Part shown: in pieces, positions 1 to 7,801 of the stretch
Layout of the letters: each line of letters opens with the position of its first letter
Numbering within the stretch: the first letter of the stretch is position 1
DNA from: UBA7803 sp049454295
GTDB taxonomy: Bacteria > Pseudomonadota > Gammaproteobacteria > Pseudomonadales > Azotimanducaceae
Length of the DNA: 30,694 nucleotides
Direction: 5' to 3'
Assembly (NCBI GenBank): GCA_049454295.1
Contig: JBMTYG010000026.1
Span: forward strand, 1 to 30,694
Notes under the pieces: generated by a model
Told to the model about the DNA's origin: nothing
Database searches by the model: none
Seen by the model: the letters and a program-made list of their open reading frames with translations, nothing else
Translations under genes and position numbers: made by a program

Positions 1-606
1 TGGCGGGCAACCGAGATCCAATGCGGCCTCGGCTAGCGCCGGGTCCTGGCGCGCTAGCGCGGCATAGAGCGGCAGCACCATGAACGGCAGATAGGCGTAG
101 ACGATCCCGATTTGCACAGCGAAGGGTGAGTAGAGCAATGCGAGCGGCGCGTCGATCACACCGAGATGCAGCAGCAACGCATTTACCACGCCGTTCCCCT
201 GCAAAAGCACCTTCCATGCGTAGACGCGCAGCAGAAATGAGGTCCAGAACGGAAGGATCACGAGGATAAGTAGTGCCGCTTGCGCACGACCGCGCGCACG
301 CGCAATGGCAAGCGCGATGGGCCAGGCGAGCAGCAGACACCATATCGTGGCAACCAGCGCCGTGAAGAGGGAACTCAGGTAAGCGTCGACATAGAGCGTA
401 TCCGAGAGGATGAAGCGGTAATTATCGAGGTGCGCAAGGACCCGAATCGTGCCGTCCTGAGCGGTTTCGATGAGCGGACTGTAAGGGGGTTGCGCCTCCA
501 CTGCCGTCGCGAATGAGATTCGCAGCACAAAGAGCAGCGGAGCCAGCAAGAACAGACCGAACCACAGCAGCGGTGGCAGCAGAAACAGGCGGTTGCCGCG
601 CATCAT
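1..606 (-). CDS. potH: Polyamine ABC transporter permease, PotH-like (partial, C-terminus off the left edge)
   Basis: This is the inner-membrane permease subunit of a putrescine/spermidine-type ABC importer. About 202 codons are present, and the frame is open to the window edge. After a first hydrophobic helix (residues 5-30) comes a periplasmic segment with PPYSPLIE and LYVDAYLSSL, then LPFWTSFLLRVYAW and IGIVYAYLPFMVLPLY. These closely match E. coli PotH as I remember it. The EAA loop that contacts the ATPase is visible at the edge as EAALDLG. The ATG start (604-606) overlaps the TGA of the ATPase gene by 4 bases, so the two are probably translationally coupled. The second permease and the binding protein would be expected further left. 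Substrate preference among polyamines cannot be fixed from this sequence. Confidence 0.85.
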   Translation of the reverse strand, partial: MMRGNRLFLLPPLLWFGLFLLAPLLFVLRISFATAVEAQPPYSPLIETAQDGTIRVLAHLDNYRFILSDTLYVDAYLSSLFTALVATIWCLLLAWPIALAIARARGRAQAALLILVILPFWTSFLLRVYAWKVLLQGNGVVNALLLHLGVIDAPLALLYSPFAVQIGIVYAYLPFMVLPLYAALARQDPALAEAALDLGCPP

Positions 607-1733
607 GTTGGCAGAATGCGCTGGTCGTTGGGTGCCCACTCGGCGATTGCTACCGAGCCCCGCTCAAGACCGACCGGCAACGCGCCCGAAGGCACCGCAA
701 TGGTGAGAGTGAGCTGAGGGCTCACCTCGAGTTCGCAGTTGAGTTCGGCGCCAAGATAGACCACGGAACGCAGAACACCCTGCGCGCGATTGACCGCCGG
801 CTCTGACTCGGTCGCTGACGCAACTGAGGTGTGGGTTGGCGAGCGCAGCCGCAACCTCTCCGGACGCACAGCGACGATGCAGTCGCCCGGCGGCGGTGTG
901 GCGGCGGTGAGGAGTGGGCCGCCGATGGCTGGGCAGTGAAGCACGCCGGAGGATGCCACCTGACAGGGCAGCAGATTCACCCTGCCGACGAAACCAGCGA
1001 CAAAGTCATTCACTGGTTCTTCGTAAATCTCGCGCGGCGTGCCTACCTGGACTAGTGCTCCGTCGCGCATCACTCCGATACGTGTGGAGAGGTTCATTGC
1101 CTCCTCCTGATCGTGGGTCACCATGACGAATGTGATACCCACTTGGCGCTGGATACGGGCCAGCTCGAATGCGGTGCGCTGCCGCAGTCGCCGATCTAGT
1201 GCGGCGAGTGGCTCGTCGAGCAAAAGCAGCGATGGACGCTTTACCAGCGCGCGTGCCAGGGCGACCCGCTGGCGTTGTCCTCCGGACAGCTGATCAGGTC
1301 GGCGTTGGGCGAGCGCCTCGATCTCGAACAGAGTCAGCGCCTCGGTTACCCGGGCGAGAATGTCCGCGCGCGGCAGTCTTTCCTGGCGCAGGCCGAAAGC
1401 TACGTTGTCGAACACGCTGAGATGGGGGAACAGAGCGTAGGATTGGAACATCATGTTCACCGGCCGCCGGTGTGGCGGCAGTGGGGTCATGTCTTTGCCG
1501 GCTATGGTGATGCGGCCGTGATCGGGCCGTTCGAAGCCAGCGATCATGCGTAACAGGGTGGTCTTGCCACACCCGGACCCGCCGAGCAGCGTGAAGAACT
1601 CGCCCGCGTCAATATCCAGGCAGACCTGGTCGACAGCCCGCACCGCTCCAAAGCGTCGGCTGACCTCGTCGATTCGAAGGAAAGCTTCGTCAGCGCTTAT
1701 GGCTGGCGGCATCCCGGCGTTTCTTGCATTCAC
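603..1733 (-). CDS. potG: Polyamine ABC transporter ATP-binding protein, PotG/PotA-like
   Basis: This cytoplasmic ATPase energises the polyamine importer with the permease at 1-606. The 376-residue protein has the full ABC set: Walker A GGSGCGKT (51-58), Q-loop Gln97 in MMFQSYALFPHL, signature LSGGQRQR (149-156), Walker B LLLLDEP (169-175) and H-loop His207 in VTHDQEE. A C-terminal TOBE-like region starts near residue 240 and includes VAVRPERLRL. Length and architecture fit PotA/PotG (about 375-385 residues). The GTG at 1733 is the longest start. An ATG at 1712 (seven codons later) is equally possible, and neither has a clear ribosome binding site. Gene order ATPase then permease, with no binding-protein gene before it. 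It diverges from the spermidine dehydrogenase-like gene at 1817. Confidence 0.9.
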   Translation of the reverse strand: MNARNAGMPPAISADEAFLRIDEVSRRFGAVRAVDQVCLDIDAGEFFTLLGGSGCGKTTLLRMIAGFERPDHGRITIAGKDMTPLPPHRRPVNMMFQSYALFPHLSVFDNVAFGLRQERLPRADILARVTEALTLFEIEALAQRRPDQLSGGQRQRVALARALVKRPSLLLLDEPLAALDRRLRQRTAFELARIQRQVGITFVMVTHDQEEAMNLSTRIGVMRDGALVQVGTPREIYEEPVNDFVAGFVGRVNLLPCQVASSGVLHCPAIGGPLLTAATPPPGDCIVAVRPERLRLRSPTHTSVASATESEPAVNRAQGVLRSVVYLGAELNCELEVSPQLTLTIAVPSGALPVGLERGSVAIAEWAPNDQRILPT

Positions 1734-1816
1734 GGACTGTACGCATCGGCGCTTGCGCGGGTTCCGCTATGATAGGCGAGAGCGCGAGCCTGGCGCGCGT
1801 CACCGGAGGCAGCCTG
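1734..1816. promoter_or_regulatory. Divergent intergenic region between the polyamine importer and the spermidine dehydrogenase-like gene
   Basis: This 83-base gap must hold start signals for both directions. A plus-strand -10-like TATGAT lies at 1768-1773 (5 of 6 to the sigma-70 consensus), but no convincing -35 sits 16-18 bases upstream. A strong ribosome binding site, GGAGG at 1805-1809, lies 7 bases before the ATG at 1817 and decides that start over the in-frame ATG at 1769. No clear operator palindrome is visible. Shared control of importer and oxidase is plausible but inferred. Confidence 0.35.
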
Positions 1817-3724
1817 ATGCGGACCATTACCCGGCGTTCATTCCTGCAAGGCATGGCAGTGCCCGTGGCCACGCATGCCATGTCGGCTATGGCTGCGACG
1901 GGGGCGGCGCCGGATTCAAGGTCAGTGTCCTATCCGCCGGCGCTCACTGGACTGCGTGGCGCCCATGTGGGCTCGTTCGAGGTCGCCCATGCCCTGGCTC
2001 GGGAAGGGGCGCGTTGGTCGCGACCCGCGACCCGCACTGACGCTGTTTACGATCTTGTTGTGGTTGGGGCGGGTATCTCCGGTCTTGCGGCTGCATGGCT
2101 GTTCCGTCAGCAGGTCGGTCGAAATGCGCGCATCCTGATTCTGGACAACCACGACGATTTCGGCGGCCACGCAAAACGCAACGAATTCGCAATAGACGGG
2201 CACACGCTCATCGGTTACGGCGGCAGCCAAAGCCTCGATTCTCCTGCCAGCTATTCGCGCGTCGCGCGACAGGTGGTGCGCGCGGTGGGTGTCGATGTTG
2301 AGCGGTTTCACGACTATTTCGACACAGGTTTTCAGGCGCGCCATCACCTGGATCAGGGAGTACTGTTCGGCGCGGACATGTTTGCTGTGAGCCGCCTGGT
2401 TAGGGACGCGGTAACCGCGCCTAACGCGGGTGAACGCCGCAAGCGTCTCAAGGCCTATCCGGTGTCGCCCGCCGCGAGGACGGCTCTGGAACGTCTCTAC
2501 GCCGGCCGTTTTATCGATGCGCCGGCGCTGCGCGAACGACTCAACGCGCCCGAACGCCTGCCCTTTGAAGAATTCCTGCGCCTTGCTGTGGGTATGCCGG
2601 AGGATGGTCTGCGCGTGCTTCGTGACCTGGCACGTACGTTCTGGGGCTTTGGAGTTGACGCTCTGTCGCTCAGGGAGATGCTCGACTTTCCCGTGTTCGG
2701 GCCGGGTCTGCCGCGAGGCGTTGCAGCACTGTCGGGCCGCCTGTCAGGAGCCGCAGGTGCAGGCTTCGACGTGAGTGGTGAAACAGATCTGGGTAGCGGG
2801 CTGTATCCGGACGAACCTTACATCTTTCATTTTCCGGACGGCAATGCCGGGCTCGCGCGACTGCTTGTACGCTCGCTGGTGCCTGATGCCATGCCGGGAC
2901 GCACCATGGAGGATGTGGTGCTCGGTCGAGCCCGTTACGATCGGCTCGACCGGCCGGAGCAGGGGGCGCGAATACGGCTCATGAGCACCGCGGTGGATGT
3001 GCGCAACACGCCAGCCGGTGCAGAAGTTGTCTACGTGCGCGCGGGCCAGGCAAAGCGTGTGGAGGCGAACCACGTCATTCTCGCCTGCTGGAACAACATG
3101 ATTCCAAAGCTCTGCCCCGAGCTCAGCCTCGCTCAGCGCGAGGCGCTCGAGTATCCCGAGAAAATCCCGCTTGCGGTCATCAACGTTGGGCTTCGCAATT
3201 GGCGCGCGATCGCCGACTCTGGCATTGGCGAAGTCTATGCGCCGGGCGGTTTCCTGTCCCGGCTCGGGCTCGACTTTCCGGTGAGTATGGGAGGCTATCG
3301 TTATAGCGCCAATCCGGATCAGCCGGTGGTGCTCGATTGCTGGCATGCGGCGGCAACGCGGGAGACGGGGACAGATCCGCGGGAGCGTCTTCGTGCCGGG
3401 CGCCACGCCATGCTCGCGCTGGGGTTTGATGATTATGAAAACGCGGTGCGCGCCCAGCTGACGGCGGCTTGGGGACCGCATGGATTTGATCCCGATCGTG
3501 ACATTGCCGCCATCACCGTGAACCGCTGGCCCCACGGATACACCTGGGAGTACACGGATTTGTGGGATCCCCCGGGATTCAGTCGCGGCGCCGGGCCGCA
3601 CGTCATCGCAAGGCAGCAGATTGGTCGTATTTCCATTGCCAATTCTGACGCCGAGGCCTTCGCTTACGTTAACGGGGCGATCGACGCCGCCTATCGCGCA
3701 GTCTATGAGCAAACCGCCCGCTGA
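1817..3724 (+). CDS. spdH: Tat-exported FAD-dependent oxidoreductase, spermidine dehydrogenase-like
   Basis: Probable flavoprotein of the family that includes Pseudomonas spermidine dehydrogenase (SpdH), which splits spermidine into 1,3-diaminopropane and 4-aminobutanal. The 635-residue protein starts with a twin-arginine signal, TRRSFLQG (residues 5-12), and a hydrophobic stretch with an Ala-rich end near 27, so it should be exported folded with FAD. The dinucleotide fold reads DLVVVGAGISGLAAAW (79-94), with the second FAD contact in LILDNHDDFGGHAKRNEF and the family-typical GYGGSQSLDSP. The start at 1817 has GGAGG 7 bases upstream and begins exactly at the Tat signal. It diverges from a polyamine importer, which supports an amine substrate, and overlaps the next gene by 20 bases. 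The broader family label is safe; the spermidine substrate is inferred. Confidence 0.75.
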   Translation: MRTITRRSFLQGMAVPVATHAMSAMAATGAAPDSRSVSYPPALTGLRGAHVGSFEVAHALAREGARWSRPATRTDAVYDLVVVGAGISGLAAAWLFRQQVGRNARILILDNHDDFGGHAKRNEFAIDGHTLIGYGGSQSLDSPASYSRVARQVVRAVGVDVERFHDYFDTGFQARHHLDQGVLFGADMFAVSRLVRDAVTAPNAGERRKRLKAYPVSPAARTALERLYAGRFIDAPALRERLNAPERLPFEEFLRLAVGMPEDGLRVLRDLARTFWGFGVDALSLREMLDFPVFGPGLPRGVAALSGRLSGAAGAGFDVSGETDLGSGLYPDEPYIFHFPDGNAGLARLLVRSLVPDAMPGRTMEDVVLGRARYDRLDRPEQGARIRLMSTAVDVRNTPAGAEVVYVRAGQAKRVEANHVILACWNNMIPKLCPELSLAQREALEYPEKIPLAVINVGLRNWRAIADSGIGEVYAPGGFLSRLGLDFPVSMGGYRYSANPDQPVVLDCWHAAATRETGTDPRERLRAGRHAMLALGFDDYENAVRAQLTAAWGPHGFDPDRDIAAITVNRWPHGYTWEYTDLWDPPGFSRGAGPHVIARQQIGRISIANSDAEAFAYVNGAIDAAYRAVYEQTAR

Positions 3725-5354
3725 GTGGATTCGCGTCGCGCTCAGCGACGCTTACCGGGCGCTGCAGGAGGCTGACCTTGGACGGGCCGGGCAGCTGTGT
3801 CGGCGCGTGCTCGATGCCGCGCCCGATCTGGCCGAGGCCCACTTTCTTGTGGGCATGGTCGCAGTCGAACTTCGTGATACGCGCACGGCCCGGGCTGCCT
3901 TTGGTACCGTCACCCGGCTGCGTCCGCGCCCCGGCGCGGCTTGGGCTCAGTGCGCGTGGCTCGATGCGCGTGCAGGGCGCATTCGCGAGGCGCGGGAAGG
4001 GCTCGCCCAGGCGCGCACTCACGCTGGGGATAGTGCGGCGGTAGCAGATCTCATCGGCACGACTTCCGGGCTCTGCGGCGAGCACGAGGTGGCGCGAATC
4101 TGGCACGAACGGGCGATTGCCGCAGCCGACGGCCGCATTGATTATCGAATCAATGGTGCAAGTGCGGACATTGTGGCAGGCGCGCTGGACGCTGCGGCTG
4201 ACAAGCTCAGGCACGTGCTCGAGCGAGTGCCGGATCATCCGCGCGCACACTGGCTGCTTGCGGGGCTAGGGCCCGCACGGGATCGCGCCCACGCGGACAC
4301 CCTGGGGTCCTTGCTCGCCGCCGATCCTCCTAGCGCGACGGCGCGCGCGGCACTTGGCTACGCGCGTGGCAAGCTGCTCGAAGACCTGGGTGATTGGTCC
4401 GGTGCCTTTGCCGCTTACAGTGCGGGCGCCGCGGCCCGACGTTCCACCCTGGCCTACGACGAAGCTGGGGAGGAAGCAGTCTTTGCCGCGTTGCAGATCA
4501 CCTATCACGCGGATTGGTTGAAACGTCGTCCTGCGGGCGTCCCGGACGCGGCACCGATCTTTATCATCGGGCAGCCGCGCACGGGCAGCACGCTCGTTGA
4601 ACGCATGCTGGCGGCCCACCCCCATGTGCATGCAGCGGGTGAGCTGCAGTACCTTGGGCGCGCGCTTCGAAGATTGGTTGCAAGCAAGACAGCCGACTTG
4701 GAGCGAGGAGCCACGGTCGCTCGGGTCCACAGTCCCGCGGGATTAACGTCCGCGCTCGTCGCGCACGCGGCTCGTGTTGAACCAGCCCAGTTGGGTGCCG
4801 CGTATTTGGCGGCCGTGGCGCCGCTGCGGGGCGATCGAGCCCGATTCATTGACAAGCTGCCAGGAAACTTTCTGCACGTGCCGCATATCCTCTCGGCGCT
4901 GCCGCTTGCGCGCATCGTGCATGTCACCCGCGATCCGCTTGATGCCTGTTTCGCGAGTTTCAAGCAGCTCTTTGCGGATGCCTACCCACATAGCTATGAC
5001 CAGAGCGAGCAGGCTCGCCACTTCGTTCGTTATCACCAACTGATGGCGCATTGGCGCCGGGAATTTCCCGGACGCTTTCTCGACCTCGCGTATGAGGACG
5101 TGACCGCGGCGCCTGAGATCTCAGCGCGTCGCCTGCTTGCCTATCTGGGCCTGCCCTGGGACGACGCCTGCCTTGAGTTTCATACCCAGAGTGGTGCCGT
5201 TGCGACCGCGAGCGCGGTGCAGGTTCGCGCTCCCGTGCATTCCCGCTCGATCGACCGTGCGCGCGCTTTTGGTGCGCTACTCGACCCCATGCGCACGGTG
5301 CTGGCGCGTGCGGGTTTGCTTGAAGAACGAGCTGTCAAGCAATCCGACCGCTGA
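3705..5354 (+). CDS. TPR-repeat sulfotransferase
   Basis: Predicted to transfer sulfate from PAPS to an unknown acceptor. The N-terminal half (about residues 10-265) is Ala-rich paired helices of TPR type (for example ADLGRAGQLCRRVLDAAPD and the repeat at 155-185). The C-terminal half is a Sulfotransfer domain: the 5'-phosphosulfate loop PRTGSTL at 291-297, preceded by IFIIGQ, and the 3'-phosphate motif HVTRDPLDACFASF at 406-419. The length of 549 residues is normal for bacterial TPR-sulfotransferases. No signal peptide is seen, so it is probably cytoplasmic. The ATG at 3705 lies inside the end of the preceding flavoenzyme gene (20-base overlap), suggesting coupled translation. The acceptor could be an amine-bearing metabolite, peptide or glycan; nothing in the sequence says which. 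Confidence 0.88.
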   Translation: MSKPPAEWIRVALSDAYRALQEADLGRAGQLCRRVLDAAPDLAEAHFLVGMVAVELRDTRTARAAFGTVTRLRPRPGAAWAQCAWLDARAGRIREAREGLAQARTHAGDSAAVADLIGTTSGLCGEHEVARIWHERAIAAADGRIDYRINGASADIVAGALDAAADKLRHVLERVPDHPRAHWLLAGLGPARDRAHADTLGSLLAADPPSATARAALGYARGKLLEDLGDWSGAFAAYSAGAAARRSTLAYDEAGEEAVFAALQITYHADWLKRRPAGVPDAAPIFIIGQPRTGSTLVERMLAAHPHVHAAGELQYLGRALRRLVASKTADLERGATVARVHSPAGLTSALVAHAARVEPAQLGAAYLAAVAPLRGDRARFIDKLPGNFLHVPHILSALPLARIVHVTRDPLDACFASFKQLFADAYPHSYDQSEQARHFVRYHQLMAHWRREFPGRFLDLAYEDVTAAPEISARRLLAYLGLPWDDACLEFHTQSGAVATASAVQVRAPVHSRSIDRARAFGALLDPMRTVLARAGLLEERAVKQSDR

Positions 5355-5385
5355 AGGGATTTCTTGTTGCAGCGCGGGAATCCCT
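5355..5385 (+). terminator. Stem-loop directly after the sulfotransferase stop codon
   Basis: AGGGATTTC (5355-5363) pairs with GGAATCCCT (5377-5385): 9 base pairs including one G-U, with a 13-base loop. It starts at the first base after the TGA. No U-run follows immediately; a T5 run occurs 17 bases later at 5403-5407. It could be a weak terminator, an RNA stability element, or an attenuator within a longer transcript reaching the receptor gene. Confidence 0.3.
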
Positions 5386-5448
5386 GTGCTTCCATCGCGC
5401 GGTTTTTCCGGCGCGTCTGCCGCACTCTGCCAGGAGGACCACGTCTCG

Positions 5449-7800
5449 ATGTCGAGCTCGCCCAAATTACCCGTCATGTCCCGATCCGCCGTCTTTCGAC
5501 TGTCTGGCAAAGGTTGCCTGGCACGCGCGGTGTCACTCGCGCCGCTGACTGTGTTCGGCACCCTGTCGCCGGTCGTGTATGCCCAGCCAGGCGCTATCGA
5601 GGAGATCGTGGTAAAGGTGCAGCGTCGCTCGGAAACGCTCGCTGATGTGCCAATCGCCGTCACCGCAGTGACAGGCGAGTTCGTGCGTGATGTGAATCTG
5701 GACGACGTGAAGGACCTTGTGTCGTTCACCCCGGGTCTCACCGGAAATTCGAAAGACAGCTTCATTGATGCGCTGAATATTCGCGGCATCGTCACCAACG
5801 ATTTCGGCGTGGGCGGCGATCCGTCTATTGGCATCTTCAAGAACAATCTCTACCAGGGTCGTAACGGTGCGGTAGTCACAAGCCTCTACGACATCGACCG
5901 CGCCGAGGTGCTGCGGGGGCCGCAAAGCTTTCTGTTCGGGCGTAACACGATTGCGGGCGCGATCAGCGTGCACACGCGCCGTCCGGAACTCGGCGCGGTC
6001 AATGGCTATTTTGATCTCGACATTGCCGAGCGCGGTCACCGCGTAGCCGAGGGTGCGATTAACGTACCGGTGAACGATCAGATTGCGGCGCGACTGGCGG
6101 GGTACAAGTCCGACGAAGACGGCTACGTGGGCAACGCTTTTGATCCTTCGAAGGATGATCTCATTGGTCATCACAAGAGCGGTGCTCGGCTCTCGCTCTT
6201 GTGGTCGGGCGAAAGCACCGAAGTCAACCTGCTCGCTGAGTATGAAACCCGGCGACAGTCCGGATCCATTTATCGAGCAACCGAGAAAGGCGCTGCCTGG
6301 GAGAATCTTCAGGAACTTTTCCCTGACGAACTCGGCAACGGGCTCGCAGGCGGTGATCTCGACTCGGATAGCGACATGGGGCTTGGGGAGTCGGATGACG
6401 CCGATATTCTGAGCTTCGGGCTTGAGATCGAGCACGACCTCGGCTGGGCTACGTTCAACTCGAACACGGGGTTCAAGGATCACGAGTACGATTACGCCGA
6501 GGATTTCGACGGCACGCCGCTGCGCATCAATGACTATGCTCAGACGCAGGAAGGGGACTACTTCGAGCAGGAGTTCCGTCTGGTCTCAGAGTCCGATTCG
6601 CCGTTGTCCTGGTACGGCGGGGTATCGCTGTATCGTGAGACCCTCGATGCCACATTTCGTCAAGCTGCGGATGAAGACGTGATGTGCATTTATTACTACG
6701 GCGTGACCTGCGCAGAGGAATTCGACGGTTTCTCCTACACCCCGTCGGGCACCCTGTTAGAGAGTAACCGTGTGCGGGGACGTTTCGAGGGCTGGGCCGC
6801 CTACGTCGATTTAACCTACGCATTCACGGAAACGCTCGACGCGAGCCTTGGCCTGCGTTACACGAACGATAAGAAAGACTTCCGTCTGCAGGCGTTCGAC
6901 GTTGAAAGCGAGCTTGGACCATTCTGGGCCATGGGCTTCACCACGGAAGGCTTCCTGCAGGACAACAAAGAGTGGAACGACCTGTCACCGCGGCTGCTCG
7001 TGCGCTGGCAGCCGGATGATGTCTCCATGGTGTACGGCAGCGTTACGCGCGGCTACAAATCCGGTGGTTATGGCAGCTTCGCGATCTATCCGGATTTAGG
7101 GTTTGGGTTGGCTGGGCTCAAGCGCGAAGACGCGCGCCCCGATGACTTTGATCCGGAGGAAGTGCTGTCCTGGGAACTCGGTCACAAGGGCCGCTTCCTC
7201 GACGGACGTGCGCAAACCGAGGTGTCGGCTTACTACTACAACTACACCGATCTGCAAACGGTCGTGCAGGGGAATGGGGGCGGCATTCTGGTTGATAACA
7301 TCGGCGACGTGGACGGTTGGGGTCTTGAGGGGTCGATCAACATCATCCTGAACGATTACCTCGATCTATACCTGGCAGGCGCTTGGGCCAAGACGGAGGC
7401 GAACGATGTTCAAGCGGCGTGCAACCTGGAAGATGTGAATGGTTGCGAGGGCAACGAATTGCCTGAGCTCCCTGAGTTTTCCTATTCCGCGGTGCTCCAA
7501 GGGCGTTATCCCGTTGCAAGCGGCGATTGGGTGGCGCGTTATGAGCTCTTCGGTCAGTCAGAAACCGGGGGTGGTTACGAGCAGGATCCGGCGGGCGAGC
7601 TCGATGCCTGGTCGGAGTCCGCGCTGCGAGCGGGCTTTCGCGCGGAAGCCGGTTGGGAGGTGCTCGCCTACGTTGAGAATCTGACCGATGAGGAGTACTG
7701 GGATGCCGCGGTGCCGCTTGGCAGCATATTGCCGGCACACTATTTCGGTCCGAGCCGACCGCGTACGGTTGGCGTGAGCATCAACTGGACTTTCGAGTGA
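5449..7800 (+). CDS. TonB-dependent outer-membrane receptor
   Basis: Outer-membrane beta-barrel that takes up a ligand using TonB-ExbB-ExbD energy. The 783-residue protein has a signal peptide (charged start, hydrophobic 28-40, likely cleavage after VYA at 45), a TonB-box-like EEIVVKVQRRSE (51-62), a plug domain (VPIAVTAVTG, LSDVKDL-type VKDLVSFTPG, RGIVTNDFG, VEVLRGPQ-type AEVLRGPQSFLFGRNTIAGAI) and a long run of alternating aromatic/acidic strands. It ends in GVSINWTFE, one residue past the usual terminal Phe. The ATG at 5449 has GGAGG at 5433-5437; an ATG at 5476 is a less likely start. It belongs to the broad family seen with diverse organic ligands in marine and soil gammaproteobacteria. 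Neighbours suggest an amine-containing ligand, but this is inferred. Confidence 0.93.
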   Translation: MSSSPKLPVMSRSAVFRLSGKGCLARAVSLAPLTVFGTLSPVVYAQPGAIEEIVVKVQRRSETLADVPIAVTAVTGEFVRDVNLDDVKDLVSFTPGLTGNSKDSFIDALNIRGIVTNDFGVGGDPSIGIFKNNLYQGRNGAVVTSLYDIDRAEVLRGPQSFLFGRNTIAGAISVHTRRPELGAVNGYFDLDIAERGHRVAEGAINVPVNDQIAARLAGYKSDEDGYVGNAFDPSKDDLIGHHKSGARLSLLWSGESTEVNLLAEYETRRQSGSIYRATEKGAAWENLQELFPDELGNGLAGGDLDSDSDMGLGESDDADILSFGLEIEHDLGWATFNSNTGFKDHEYDYAEDFDGTPLRINDYAQTQEGDYFEQEFRLVSESDSPLSWYGGVSLYRETLDATFRQAADEDVMCIYYYGVTCAEEFDGFSYTPSGTLLESNRVRGRFEGWAAYVDLTYAFTETLDASLGLRYTNDKKDFRLQAFDVESELGPFWAMGFTTEGFLQDNKEWNDLSPRLLVRWQPDDVSMVYGSVTRGYKSGGYGSFAIYPDLGFGLAGLKREDARPDDFDPEEVLSWELGHKGRFLDGRAQTEVSAYYYNYTDLQTVVQGNGGGILVDNIGDVDGWGLEGSINIILNDYLDLYLAGAWAKTEANDVQAACNLEDVNGCEGNELPELPEFSYSAVLQGRYPVASGDWVARYELFGQSETGGGYEQDPAGELDAWSESALRAGFRAEAGWEVLAYVENLTDEEYWDAAVPLGSILPAHYFGPSRPRTVGVSINWTFE

Positions 7801-7801
7801 G

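Noticed and set aside
1769..1816. Upstream ATG (1769) as start of the spermidine dehydrogenase-like gene
   Set aside because: It would place 16 extra residues before the Tat signal and has no ribosome site, while the ATG at 1817 has GGAGG at ideal spacing.
2744..3712. Long minus-strand open frame of 322 codons
   Set aside because: It lies antisense to the spermidine dehydrogenase-like gene, has no family motifs, and such shadows are expected in GC-rich DNA.
5533..6483. Minus-strand open frame of 316 codons
   Set aside because: Antisense to the TonB receptor; no recognisable domain and no ribosome site.
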